Below are positions 35,546-48,580 of a stretch of 64,000 nt of DNA, one piece after another. The notes under the pieces are model-generated. The model searched no databases, was not told the origin of the DNA, and was given only the letters and a program-made list of their open reading frames with translations. Every line of letters starts with the position of its first letter. Position 1 is the first letter of the stretch. Source of the stretch: Mucor racemosus (taxonomy: Eukaryota; Mucoromycota; Mucoromycetes; Mucorales; Mucoraceae); contig JAPEHQ010000016.1 of the NCBI GenBank assembly GCA_027405735.1, positions 248,001 through 312,000 of the forward strand. Reading direction: 5' to 3'. Made by a program: the position numbers and the translations under genes.

Positions 35546-37344
35546 TAGATGATGATAGTTGTAGATAAAAGGGCATGCTCCGCATTTAAAGATTGGAAAT
35601 TTACCTTTTGCAATATAAATAATTAGCTTCCCACCTCAAATTGTTCAATCCCCTTTTTATACTCATAAGGTTTAAATGCTACTCTTTTATACATATATAT
35701 ATATATCATATTTTATTTTCTTCATCTGTTATGTCTTTTTCCGTTTTGTTTAGATGAAAACCCTGTTTATTAATGACATCAAGTCTCAAAATACTACAAG
35801 AAGAAACATTTCTAGGTCTATCAATGTAAATACAATTTTATGTTGAGAAATGGAACAAAACGGAGTGTCGTCGGTTGAGAACCCTGCTTTCCTTCAGGTA
35901 CATTTGTATACTTTTATGTTTTCTGATCCCAAATAAGTCATTGATACATACCATTATAAATAGCTCCAACTTTGAGCAATGTTTCATAGAGGAGACTTTT
36001 ATAGACTATATAAATGCATGAGATTATCGTCCTCGAGACCGCACGCAATTTCTTACATAGCAATGTCATGGTATTGAAACAGTCTATAGCATCTGAACAC
36101 ATATGATATCATATTAAATATGCTGCATTTTGTATTCAAATATTATCTTTTCGGATATGCGGCTACTCAAGAGGTATCACATACACACAACATATTATGC
36201 TTCCATATTGAGTGCTAAATATAGAATTAGAACAGGTTTTTTACCCGCAACCTTTTTTGATATATACCTGATATTATTCGATGATGACCCGGTTATGTGT
36301 AGACAGATAGGAGGTGTATATATAGAATGGATTACTTGAGCAGGCAGTGAAATATGTATTCGACAAAGCAGTGCACATTTTGAATATTTCCTCTTTTTCA
36401 AAGAAATAGATCATATGATAGTTTTTAAAAATATAATCATTGGTTAAAACGATGCAAATGAATTTAGAGAAACCAAATCACCGCCGGTACAATCTACTAC
36501 CTAACGGAAGTACTCCGTGATAGTATGTACCCAGGTTATATTACAAAATATTTGAATTTTAAATTCCTTCATTATGGGAGAAATGGCGATCTATCCGATG
36601 TTGTCAACTTGCCCTGAGCGGAAATGCTACTCTTCTTTTTCTTACTAATATGCAAGGCATTTTTTTTTGCTACTGATTTTACTGCTTTATTGTCATAAAT
36701 TTAAGACATATAATCTAAAAATACACTTGCTGATAATGCTCGATATGCTTTATAATATTTATATACCCTCGACATATGCAAATAGTATCATTCTTGTGCG
36801 AAATGAGATAAAGAATGATGGAGGTTATGTAGGAGAGGAGGGCGAATAGATGACTCATTTTGTAAATCCTCAAATATGTACATGATTTCATTATTCGAGA
36901 TTTATTATTGTCGATCAATATTCTAAAATATTACTATCAGTGAAAAGCATTGTTTTAATGTCATTACTGTTGAATATAAACTATATTTAGGGAAAGTAAG
37001 CTTCCGATCCGAGATGATCAAGTGTAATGGAGCTCAAACTCGACTTTAAAGGTGTTGGTGCTGCTCACAGGTCATGATAAAATAACACTATTCGACGTAT
37101 TTTAGTGCTTTGCACGTCCTGTGTTACCCATTTAACTTTTTCTTGTGTAATAATTCATATAAAATAATAGCCTTTCTTTTTCGTTTCCCCTCTTGATTTT
37201 TGATTCTTTGCTTATTTTCTCCCACTTTTTTTTTTTTTTGTAAACTGAAAGAGATTTTTAATCATCTATTTAATCGAATCTTATCAGTAAATATCGAAAA
37301 ACAAAAAACCAATACCAACATAGCTATATATTATCGTCATTACC
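35546..37344. other. Gene-free spacer upstream of the kinesin gene
   Basis: No supported gene. An AT dinucleotide run lies at 35689-35707. T-rich and C/T-rich runs at 37130-37245 probably belong to the kinesin promoter. Confidence 0.35.
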
Positions 37345-40300
37345 ATGACTTCAACTGCTGTGAGGTACAACAAATTTGTCAATAGAAAATAACAAAAAAA
37401 AAAAAAAAAAAAAAAAAACTCATCATTTCACGTATAAAAAATTCATTAGAGTTGGCCTTCGTGTTAGACCTTTAACTCAAAAAGAAGAGCTAACAAACTG
37501 CACAGAATGTATTAGTTTTATACCAAATGAGCCACAGATTTTAGTGGGCACAGACAAATCATTTACATATGATTATGTATTTAACACTGATTCAGAACAA
37601 CAACAAGTTTATGAAACATCAGCATCACCATTATTGGAAAAATTTATTGAGGGGTAAAGAAAAAAGAATAATAATAAATAAACAACAGCATATGATGATT
37701 GAAATACTCATAAAATATTTCGTTACACTATTACCAGTTTCAATGCTACTATCCTTGCTTATGGGTATGTAAACAATTAAAAAAACAAACGAAAGTTAAC
37801 ATTTTTAAATGTATACAGTCAAACTGGTTCAGGAAAGACATTTAGTATGGGTACAGGCCTTGAAAGTTCAGTGAATCCAGAGCACGAAGGTAACTAACCT
37901 AGATAACGCAACACATAAGCTAACTGTAGCTAATATTCTCTCTCTCTCTCTCCTTTTTTTCCCATAATTTGTGCAACTTGACAGGTATCGTACCACGCTG
38001 TATCGTTGACTTATTCCGAAACTTGGAAGAACGATCCGAGTCCAATAGTGAATTCAAATATGAAGTTTATGTGTCATTTTTGGAACTGTACAACGAAGAG
38101 TTAATTGATCTATTGAGTCCACAATTACAGCAGGCATCTACTACTGCTGCAAAAAGAAAAAGTGGAAGCGGAGTACCACCACCAGTAAACACTGCTGTAG
38201 AAGTTACTATTCGAGAAGACATTGCAGGAAACATTTACTGGAGCGGTGTTCGTGAGGAAAGATGCTATAATCCTGAAGAATTAATATCATTCTTATCTAA
38301 AGGGTCCCTTTGCCGTACCACAGGTTCAACAGAAATGAATACTGTATCTTCTCGTTCACATGCTGTATTTTCTGTTATTCTAAAGCAACAAAAAACAGCA
38401 GAGGAGCCTTCAATTACTAGTAAATTTCATTTTGTTGATTTAGCTGGTTCGGAAAGAGTAAGTGTGTTTACTTTTTAACTAATTTTACAACAAGCTAAAC
38501 TATATTCTCATATAGTTGAAACGTACAAATGCACAAGGTGACAGAGCCAAAGAAGGTATTTCCATCAACTCGGGGCTCCTGGCTCTTGGTAATGTTATTT
38601 CTGCTTTGGGTGATGAAGCCAGAAGAACTTCACATGTACCTTACCGTGATAGTAAATTAACTCGTCTACTACAAGATTCTCTTGGTGGTAATAGTCAAAC
38701 ACTCATGCTTGCATGTGTGTCTCCATCAGATTCAAATTTTATGGAGACATTAAATACATTAAAATATGCTAATCGAGCAAGAAACATAAAGAATCGAGTT
38801 ACAATTAATCAAGATTTTGCTGGTTCATCTATTGAAGTAAATCAATTGAGAGCACAATTAGCAAGATTAAGAATAGAGCTTGCATCTGCAAGAGCAGAAA
38901 ATGGTGGTTCGGGTGATCGAACATCAAGCCGAACCCATCATCATAACCCTTATGGGTCATCCATACAACGTGATGATGAAGTCCGTGCCTTACGAACAGA
39001 AATATCACGACTTCGAGATCGAATTCAAGATATGTCAACCAATTTAATTCAAGTTTCAAGTGAACGTGATACTTTGGTAATGGAGAGAGAATTGGGTGAA
39101 TTTATGAATAATCCTGATTTTGATAATGATGATGATTTGTTGATGACAAGTCGTCAAAGTTCTTATATTGTTGACGGTGATACTAATGTTACACCTAACC
39201 CGGTCAAGACTCATCCGTTAGTAGCTCAATATCAGAAGACCATTGCAGACCTCACCAATGAACTATCTGATACCCGTGACAGATTAACCTTTCTTGAAAA
39301 TACTAAATCAGCTGGTATGCATGCTATGGCAATGGGTGGTGCAAATCCAATGTCATTTTCAGGTACAACTACATTCAATAGACCAGAACAAAACTTTTCA
39401 TCTTCTTCTCGTCGTCGTGGTGCTGGTGCTGGTGCCGGTGTTTCTGGTATCAATAATAGTAACAAGACTAGACGTGGAAGAAGATCAAAGACTTCCTCTG
39501 CCAGTTCAAGTACAGTAACCTCAAATGTTACAGTTCGTAAAGGTGGTAGACGTTCTGTTAGACTTAATCCAGTCATGTCACAAAGTTCTAGCCTTCGAAC
39601 ATCTCGTACCAAAAAGAAAAACAACCGTTATCAAAGCAACAAATATAATGATGACGAGGCTGATCAAGATGAAGGCTTTGTAAATGAAGATGGTTATGTA
39701 GATGAAGATGAAATCAAACAAAGTATCGCTAAAGCCAAGGCCGAAATTCAAAAGGGAATGGAAGTCCTTGATTTGATTAAGCCCATGGAAGAAGCCGCTC
39801 AATCTTGGGAAGATGAACTTGAAGCCTTTGAAAAGGCCGAAAAGGAATTGTATGAAAAGACAAGCCAAATTGAAAGATCAGAATCAGATGAAGGTAATTA
39901 CACTTCAACTTCATCTCCAATTGACGATAGCCAACGCAGTGGTAATGATCTTGATTTAATGATGGAAATTGAAGCTTTATCAGTACCTACTTGGGATCAT
40001 AAATCTACAACTACAACAGCCTCTAAAATGATTCGAACATTGGATGATGATGATGAAGACTCCTCTGCTTCATCTTCTTCAATAAACTCTTATATGAAGA
40101 ATGAGACTCATGCAGCAGCTGCTTCTACTACTGAAAAGCAAAATCCTCAATTAGTACGCATGCTTCATCAAATTCAATCAGATATTCGTGTTAAAGAAGA
40201 ATTAGTATCTCACTTGGAGAAATCAGAGACTAAATATTCATTCATGCGTCGTAAATTTGATGATAAAATATCAGAATTGCATGCTCAATTATCAGAGCTT

Positions 40301-42820
40301 CAAAAAGATAGAGATCAAGCATTAGCAAAGACCAAATCTAGTTTTGCAGCAGCCCCTAATCGTGCTGATATGGCCATGCAACTCAAAGAAAAGCAACAAT
40401 TGATTGAAACTCGCCATGTTTATGAAAACAAAATGAAGCAGTTGGTTATAGAAATTCATGATTTAAAGAGAAATTACTCTCGTACCATCATGAACATGCA
40501 ATCTACTCGCAATCAACATGAGTCTTTATTAAGATCACTCCGTGTCAATGTTGAAACACTCAAGGTTGAAAAGAAACGTATGATTAAACGTATGAAGCAA
40601 GAAACAGAAAGAGTACGTGAACAAATGGCATTACAAGAAAGAAAGATATCCAAGATGCAACGCCAATATACAGAAGTTAGTCATGCTAGAACTAGATTAG
40701 AACGCGAACATGAAGCTCAAAAATTGACATTGAAGCGTCGTGAAAAAGAAATTGTCATTAATAATAGTCAATTAAAGCAATTGACTGATATGCTCAAGAA
40801 GGCTGTTAGAGAAGGTGGTATGCTTGATGATCAACTTTTGAGCAAGGTATCTCATATCATGGGTGGTAGTTTTGCTGCTGTTGTTCGTCGTGGTGGTATG
40901 CGTAATCTTCCTGGTTTCCGTCAAACTCGTAAAAGAAAGAACCCTATCCCTGTTAATGTACGAGTTGAACGTAAAAAGCAACTGCTTGATAAAATGCTGT
41001 ATCAATTTATTCAAGGAAAGCAAGCAATTGTGGAGATGGAACAAGTCTTGTTTAGAAGAGAAAGACTTGCATCTGAAAAGCTTGAACTTTTAGAAGAAAG
41101 AAAGAGTATTTATATGGCTGAAAAGGAGACGGCCGATTTAACTGGAGAGCCCATGGATATGCTTGCTATTGATCTCGCTGATGAACGTATCGATTTGATT
41201 GAAGCCGAAATCTCTTATTTATCTGCTCGTATTAGAGCCTTACAATCTGAAGCTGCTGGAGAAGCAGATGATTTGCTTGCTCAGTCCCCTGATAGTGGAA
41301 CTGGTCGCCATCAAGATAAGAGAAAGGTGACATTTGCTGATGAAATTGTCGGTGAATCTGCTCCAACTGATGAATGGGCTGATATGGATGCTCTTGAAGA
41401 ACAGTATAATGTTCCATCTAACGCTGCTCCAGAATTGGTTTATGATGTTACTATCAAGCTACTCAAAACATTGGAAGCAGACGAATGTCGCAGCATCACT
41501 GAGGCCTTGGTTGATGATATTACCAATGCTCGTATGAGTGAATGTAATCGTCAAATGACAATGCAGAATTTAGAAAAGACGGTTCAAGATTTGCGTAGAA
41601 CATTGATAGTAATGAAGCGTGCTGCAATCGCTACAACCGTTGAAAATGAACGTAGAATTAGAAAGCTAGAAGAAAAGAATAATGGTGTCAGTAAAACTGG
41701 TGATAGTATTGATAATAAGATTGAAGACTATATTATGAACAGTGGAAATACCATTTTTGACAAGATCTATGAAGATGGATTAAGAGGAATGATTGGCACT
41801 CCTGAACCTGAGTATATCACGAATGAATCTCCAGATGATGCATCTGTATCTACTGCAAGTTATGAAAGAAGAAGTAGTACCCAATCTGAAGGCTTAATGC
41901 CTCCTCCTTCTCCTTTAACTTTACCAGCTTATACTGCATCTACTGCTACTAATAATTTGATGCTTTCTCCTACTCGTCCACCTACTAGTAATGGTGTTCG
42001 TGCTCCTGCTACTCTTTCAGAAAAGGGCGGCGTCATGCGTGTTAACAATAGCAATTACCCTACTAGAGATTTAACACCTTCTCCAGATAGATTCTATAAT
42101 ATGATACAGAAGCGTTTATCATGGCAACAACGAGTTGGAGGATCTGAATCCCCAATTCCCATGACAATGGTCAATCCTGCTGAATTCTCTCGTTATGCCA
42201 ATGATCGGGAATCATCAACATCATCTATTCATAGTGGTCATTTGCGTAGAGCATCTCTTCAATCAGATTTCTCATCTTCACAAAATTCATTTAATAATAA
42301 TAGTAGTTCTGGCGGAGGACCACCTACTGTTTCTTCAACACAAAGTTCATTGCGAAAGAGAGCATTTTCTGTTCAGCAACCACCTGTTCAAGCGCAACAA
42401 TTACAACAGAAACAAGCAAATAGACGTGCTTCATTACGTGAGCTCTCTCTTAAAGGTACAGGTGGCACCCCAATGACACATAGTAGCTCAAGTATCAATT
42501 ATATGAGTGATTTTGATCATGAACCAACAGCTACCATGTCTTATCAAAGATACCCTGGACATCAGCAGCACCACCACCAACAACAACAACAACAACAACC
42601 TCCAAAGCGTCTCCCTGTTGTGAGCATGTCTACAATGGACAATAGAGCAAGTACACCATCGGGTGGTAATGTATTTGCTAGATTATCTCAAACACCAACT
42701 CGTGCATCTCAAGCCAAGATATCTCATCGTCATAGTAGTAGTAGTATGGATGAATTAAGAATGCAATGGGAACTTGAACGAACTTCAAGCGCTATGAGTG
42801 GATCATATTATGGTGATTAA
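37345..42820 (+). CDS. Kinesin motor protein, kinesin-4 (KIF4/KIF21)-like
   Basis: Six exons (37345-37364, 37450-37653, 37738-37764, 37819-37889, 37985-38457, 38516-42820) give 1699 residues. The N-terminal motor has VGLRVRPL, the P-loop GQTGSGKT (84-91), switch [13 protein letters not shown], switch II DLAGSER (258-265) and [15 protein letters not shown], which favours kinesin-4. A long stalk follows with coiled coils (about residues 490-800 and 850-970), Arg/Ser-rich and acidic spacers, and a low-complexity Ser/Gln/Pro tail. Plus-end motors of this class regulate microtubule growth and carry cargo in hyphae. No WD40 tail of KIF21 type and no Cys-rich KIF4 tail is visible. The first exon is only 20 bp. 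Nearly the whole stalk is one 4.3-kb exon. Confidence 0.93.
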
Positions 42821-43011
42821 TTTATTATTATTTATAATCTTTCTTGTATTTTATTGCTATTTAAAAACTAAATTAACCTACCCTATTCAGTGTTCTTTTT
42901 ATATACACAACATAATATTATATCTCTTAACTCTTTTTAACCCACATTACTATTATATAATTTTTTTAAACTATCCCTTTTTGAATAAACTGTTTATTAC
43001 ACAAATGCTCG

Positions 43012-45656
43012 TTATTCTTCTTCATCACTATCTTCTTCTTCATCCATAAAATATACTTTCAGTAGACCATTAGATGCAGCTACACATAAAACTCTTCTGC
43101 GAGGTAAACCATTACATCCAAATTTAACATGAATCATTCTTTGTAAATGTTGAGATCGTACATTTGGTAATTCCGATGTGATTAGTTTGTTGGTGGTTAA
43201 TGTTTGGAAATTAATATCGTGTAATGGGATAGCTTGCAAAACTGTAGTTTCTTGATCGATTTGGATCAATGCTCCTAGTTCTTTTTCATCGAAAAATTCA
43301 AGATCTGTAACACTTCCATTCAGAATGAAAATGGCATATTTTAATGCTGAATCATCAAACTTTTTCTTGAGAAGCATCACTATAAAATAGCTTGTTAAAC
43401 GAAAATGCCTAATTATAAACTCTTTTCTCTTACATTGAGTTTCAGGTTTATTTTGTAATATTGCATAATATATTGTTTGTACATGATTTTCCATCTACAT
43501 TATATGGTTAATTGTGGGGGTTTCAAGTCAAATGTTGATTTTTAAATACTTACGGCAGTAAAAGACATGATTCTATTTCTTGGTTGTGTGTGAATGGAAA
43601 CACTATTCAGTCGAACTTTACTGATAGAAAGCACCTGTATCTTTGTAGAGACAGTTTCAGAAGGTCTTTTTAGCATTTCAGTGCAACAATCTGACAGATC
43701 AGACAATAAATGAATCAAATTTTTATCTGCATAGTAGTTTAGGTTACAAGACATTGCAAATTAAAATATGTCTAAAAACTTACCTTTCTCATTAAAATAA
43801 ATCTGTAAGCTGTCCTGAACAAAATCCTTTTCTAAAAAACTAGCTACAAGTTCAGGGTTTTCACATAAAATGGATTGATGTTCAAATTCAACTGAATCAG
43901 GATCATAAATCTTTTGAGAAACTTGATTGGGAAAAGTCAATATTGACATGCATTGTGAATTTTCTAAATCTTTTTTTTTTTTACCAATTGTAATCCATTT
44001 AGAAAAAGCATCAAAAGTTTTGTTCAAGGTGCCAAGAGATTTGGAATATTCAAAAGTTACAGATACAAGTTTACGAGTTTTTTCAATGCATTCTTCAACC
44101 GCTTCGGTTTTGAGGAAATCACCATAACGTTGTGTCCTATAAAATAATCAATATTTGATGATTCTTGAAAGCATTGAAATATGTTTTACCAGAGACTATA
44201 ACCTAATAATTTGCACAGCTGAAGTTGTATTCTTTCACATGCTGGCAAGATATGCTCACAAATAATGACAAGAGAGTTGTGGTATCCATGTTTTACATTA
44301 GATTCCCATTGTTTGATACGCTATAAAAAGGTTAATAATGGTCTTACATATTGCTATACACACCCTTTTTTTTTTGTACCTGAGATGTCAAATAATCCGT
44401 AAAAAATTCTTGTAATGATTCAGTGACATTACCAGTTGCAAGTGTTGCAAATAATTCAACTTCGGGCATTGCAGACATATCCACTATCATAGAATATTAA
44501 CAAAAAAGATGCTAGTGAATCAATTTTAATAAGTTTTTACCATTATGATTTGTTATATAAGCAGATGCTTGTCTTACTATACTTTTCGTAAAGTCTGAAA
44601 ATGCATCATGATGCCGTTTCACAACATCCATTGTACTTTTAGTATATTGCAACAAATAATTCAATTGAGTTTGTATTTCAGACACACTATGAATCTCTTC
44701 TTTGCGATCGTCTAAAATTTGGGTATCGAGAGTGTATGAAACAAATTCAGATGAATTCGATTTAAATTTCGTTAAAATTTGCAGTAAAGATGCATTATGA
44801 GCTACTGAAATTTCAATTGCATCTAAATTTATTTTTGTTTTTGCTTCTAATGCAAATGAACCAATTGGATATATCCCATTCAATATGATTTGAACATGTC
44901 CATATCCATCGCCTGCAAATAATAATGTTTGGATTTCGTTGTGTTGGAGAGGTTTGGTTGGTAGTTGGATTTTCTTTTGTTTGCCTATAATCAATCGAGA
45001 TCTATCATCTTGTTAAGAATTGAAAACAGATTGTCTTCATCTAGTTGACTTACACTGGCTCTTCAGGAGGATTTTCGCTTAGTGTTGGTAATACTGATTC
45101 GAGATTGAATGCATCGCTGTCAAAACCATCCTATGAAAAAATAAATAAAAATTTAAACATTTATGCATAATTGGTGCATGAACAATCAACATTTACAATG
45201 TCCATTTGTTTCTTTATAAATTCATAATTGATCCAGACAAGAGAGAGTATAGGTGCAGCAGGCTGAGGTTCTTCAGCGGATGATAAAGAGGAGGGCTTCC
45301 AACAAGGTGATATCACAGGAGTATGGTAAGTAATGTCTACTTTATATACAATTCCATCATTACAACCTAAAACAAATTCTTTCCCTAGAATAGATTCGGT
45401 TTAATTAAAAGTTCTCAACGTATCCCTCAAGTTACGAACCGTTGGGTTTCCAAGTGACGACATTGATATCAGTTGAAGCTCGATGCTGTATTGACCAAAG
45501 TCTAACAATTTTGATACCACTTCTATAAAGTGACAGAGTATTTGATGGTGAAACCAACAATACTAGATCTGTTGTTGGGCACCAAGATATTAGTTTTACA
45601 TCATCTGCTAATAGTTTTTCTTCGCTCAGAGGAAATGAATGCTTTTTTGTTGACAT
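43012..45656 (-). CDS. APC4: Anaphase-promoting complex subunit 4 (APC4)
   Basis: Ten exons (45656-45440, 45384-45197, 45130-45054, 45001-44541, 44483-44380, 44320-44190, 44136-43784, 43726-43554, 43494-43434, 43379-43012) encode 710 residues. The N-terminus has the APC4 WD40 signature (LISWCPTTDLVLLVSPSNTLSLYR, IVRLWSI, VTWKPNGKEFVLGCNDG). The helical APC4 long domain follows (LFATLATGNVTESLQEFFTDYLTSQRIKQWE, LQLCKLLGYS). The tail is acidic. APC4 is a scaffold subunit of the APC/C ubiquitin ligase in mitosis. Some internal borders are my best frame-consistent choice. Exon 1 uses an unusual GTTCGT donor, and exon 4 uses the GATGATAG acceptor because nearer AGs break the frame. Confidence 0.85.
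43380..43433 (-). other. 54-bp in-frame intron of APC4 (retainable)
   Basis: GTAAGA donor, TTTAAC branch-like site and TTTTATAG acceptor. The length is a multiple of three and it contains no stop. Retention would therefore add 18 residues rich in Arg, Phe and Ile. I annotate it as an intron because the splice signals are strong and the insert looks unlike the flanking sequence. Confidence 0.6.
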
Positions 45657-46129
45657 TTTGAGAAATTTGAATAGAATAAAGAAAGTTTAATAAAAAAAAA
45701 AATTGTGCTCCTGAAAGAATAATGCGGCATCAAAAAGAAACGCGAGCTTCTTTTTCATTATCTGATGTTGAATTATTGAGGTCAATACCAATACTTTAGG
45801 CTGATATAATATGATGAATTATAATACAAATAGACAACTCAACCCCCCTAAAACCATAGAAAAATATTTATTCGATGTAAATATAGTTTAAATGTGTTTT
45901 TTGCGTCTCAATTATGGCCAGAAAAATTATTTAATGTCTATAAATTTCAATCCAGAGCTTAAAAATCTCAACTTTGATCAGAAATATCTCAACAGGAAAA
46001 CGAGGTATAGAACTAAGATTAATTGCGATCTGTTTGCATTTGTATATGTTATGACATACCCGAGTATCAAAACATTTACATTTTTAATTTTCAAAAAATC
46101 ACTCATTTTAAGTGTATTTTAGCATGTGA
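45657..46129. other. Upstream region of APC4
   Basis: No gene is seen. The open frame at 45892-46122 has no recognisable protein character. Confidence 0.3.
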
Positions 46130-46620
46130 AGTCTGAAAATTAAGATAAAATACAGTACAATTCTCCGCCTTTTTCAGCCTTGTATACACCCATCAAAAAA
46201 TCCAAAAAATTGAAAAATCGATTTTTTACCTAAAAAAAATGCGTTTAACGGTAAACAATGTGAGTATAAAATTTAGATATAGTGACTTTAAGTATATTCA
46301 ATAATTTAGTTTTAAAGATGTATATTTAAAATAAGTGGTTTTGGCTAAAAAACGTATTTTTGATTAAAGAATTTTCATAAAATTTTTTGTGTGTAACAGT
46401 TGTAAAAAAATTATATCATTAAATATATCAACAAATGCTGTATATTTCTGTATTTTTTTATTTTTATGTTCATAAGTCCAATATATTTTAAATTTGCAAA
46501 AACCAAAAATGAAAATCCAATTTCTGGATTTCCACAAAATGGAGAAAAAAATCCGATATGGTTTTAAAGGCCGCCTCAAGCCGTAAATATCTGGAAATTA
46601 AGAGTTTTTGAAACTTTTTA
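46130..46620 (-). repeat. Highly diverged relative of the internal repeat block
   Basis: Word order resembles 32860-33180: 'ggctaaaaaacg', 'gattaaagaattttcat', then 'aaatttgcaaaa' followed by an A-rich stretch and 'gaaaatccaatttctgga'. Identity is low and spacing differs, so this is probably an old copy or a sister family. The weak match is the main doubt. Confidence 0.4.
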
Positions 46621-46881
46621 TATGAACTCAGTATTGAAGAACAGTAGTAGGCTTACATTATGACAAGATGACATGACGCATATAAGCTGGCTCACATATA
46701 TAGGTTGTTTTTTGTGCTTAGGTGTAAGTTTATATCAATTTTTACTGCATCTTTATCAAATGAATGTATAGTATGATACTTTGGTTGAATGAATAATGAT
46801 GTAGAATAGAGGGTTTTTATTCATACTGTTGATGTCATTTGAATTGACAATATTAGCATCTGAAAAAATCAATTGTTTGTT
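46621..46881. other. Spacer 3' of the CoA-racemase/transferase gene
   Basis: No gene is seen. It probably includes the 3'UTR of the minus-strand gene. Confidence 0.3.
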
Positions 46882-47350
46882 TTACAATTTAGATTTACTA
46901 GAGGAATCAACCAATGCGCTCGAACTCAAAAGTTCCTTGATTTGATCTGATCCAATTCCAAACTCTTTCAAAATCTCTATTGAATTTTCACCCACGTTAA
47001 GAAATGGAGGAGAACTTTCTTTATCAACAGCCTCCAACTTCTTTGCTGGTGTTCTTGATAATTGAGGAGCTGGGCTTGGGACTTCTGCCATTCTATTGGT
47101 ATTGGGAATAGGATCCTTGAAAGACAAAACGGGAGTGACACATGCATCTGAGCCATCAAAAACCAAGCACCATTCTTGTTGAGTCTTGGACGCAAAGATA
47201 GATTGAAACTTGATTTTCATTTCAGGCCATGCTTCCTTGTCTAATTGATTAGGTAATGATTCGTCTTTATTTAAATCCAATTTCTCCAAGAGAACTGCAT
47301 AAAATTGAGGTTCGATGGCACCACTATTTTTTTTATCGTATTAATACTTG

Positions 47351-47381
<31 letters not shown>

Positions 47382-48370
47382 GAATTGAAAAATAACACAA
47401 TCTCCACCACACTTACACTGCCATAAATTGATTGTCTTTTGTACGATAGGTCTCATAAAAATGAGCACCACTATCCAACATGTTGGATCCTCTTTCACCT
47501 TCCCACATTAAACCATGTTTTTGCATTAAATAAGGAAATGTTGCAAGGTAAGATGAACCAGCAGTCTGCAAACATTTTGGACGTAACACAACAAAGCATT
47601 TGTCAGTTGAATTCACACGAATTTAGTAAGCTGCTTCTACTTACGAGGTTTGCATCTATAATTTGTCCTTTTCCTGATTTTGAACGTTCCATTAAAGCCA
47701 TCAAGATACCCATTACGCACATTAATCCACCACCAGCAAAGTCGGCTAAACGATAGAAACAAGGTGAGGCTTTGTGAATATATAATTCAAGCAATATCTA
47801 TACCTAAAATGTTTACTGGGAATATTGGGTTTTCACCTTGTCTTCCAATCATCTATACTAAAAATTTAGTTGTTGGATAATAATAAATGAGATGATACAT
47901 ACACTCAAGGCACCGGAAATTGCTAAATAATTAATGTCATGACCTGCTACTTGAGAATTGGGTCCAGTTTGACCGAACCCGCTCAATCTTGCATAAATCA
48001 ATTGTGGGTTTTGCTTCAACAAGACATCTGGACCAAGGCCTAATTTCTCCATAATACCAGGACGAAATGGATCCAATAATACATCTGCAGTTTTAAAAAG
48101 CTCTAATAAAGTTTTGATTGCTACTGGATTTTTCAAATCTAGAGCAATTGAACGTTTGTTTCTAATATAATTTGATGTTAATTTATTTGTTATTTATACT
48201 AGCGGAAGAAAAACAATAATTTACCTCGTTAAAACATCAGCATTGAAACCTTTGGATCTATCGATACGAATGACATTTGCACCAAAATCAGCCATGATGA
48301 GACCAGCAAATGGGGCAGGAGCTAAACCAGCCATTTCAAAGACAGTGATGTGGTCAAGTGGTAAGCCCAT
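46882..48370 (-). CDS. Alpha-methylacyl-CoA racemase (family III CoA-transferase fold), peroxisomal
   Basis: Six exons (48370-48225, 48161-47903, 47852-47804, 47745-47645, 47565-47417, 47323-46882) encode 381 residues, the usual AMACR length. Family words are [88 protein letters not shown] and [12 protein letters not shown] and D of the GHDINY segment fit the racemase active site. The last three residues are SKL, a perfect PTS1 signal, so the enzyme should act in peroxisomes. There it would epimerise 2-methyl-branched acyl-CoA before beta-oxidation. Substrate is inferred from the family. The 1-2 kb around it holds no related pathway gene. Confidence 0.92.
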
Positions 48371-48580
48371 TTAGTTTTTGTTATTGTTTGTATGTAAATG
48401 TGGAAAAAGATACAGGCATTAACTTTCCTTGGAGATTTTAAGGCACCTTTTTTTTATTTATTTATAATGCCGTTCTTTAGTCACACAGATATATGGTTTT
48501 TTAAAAAAAAGAAATATAATTTGTTTATTCAACACCCTTTCTTTTTTTAAAAACACCAAAAAAAAATATCAAGGTTTAGT

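Noticed and set aside
36130..36401. Overlapping 68-69 codon frames on both strands
   Set aside because: Both strands are open by chance in an AT-rich spacer, with no family match and no splice context.
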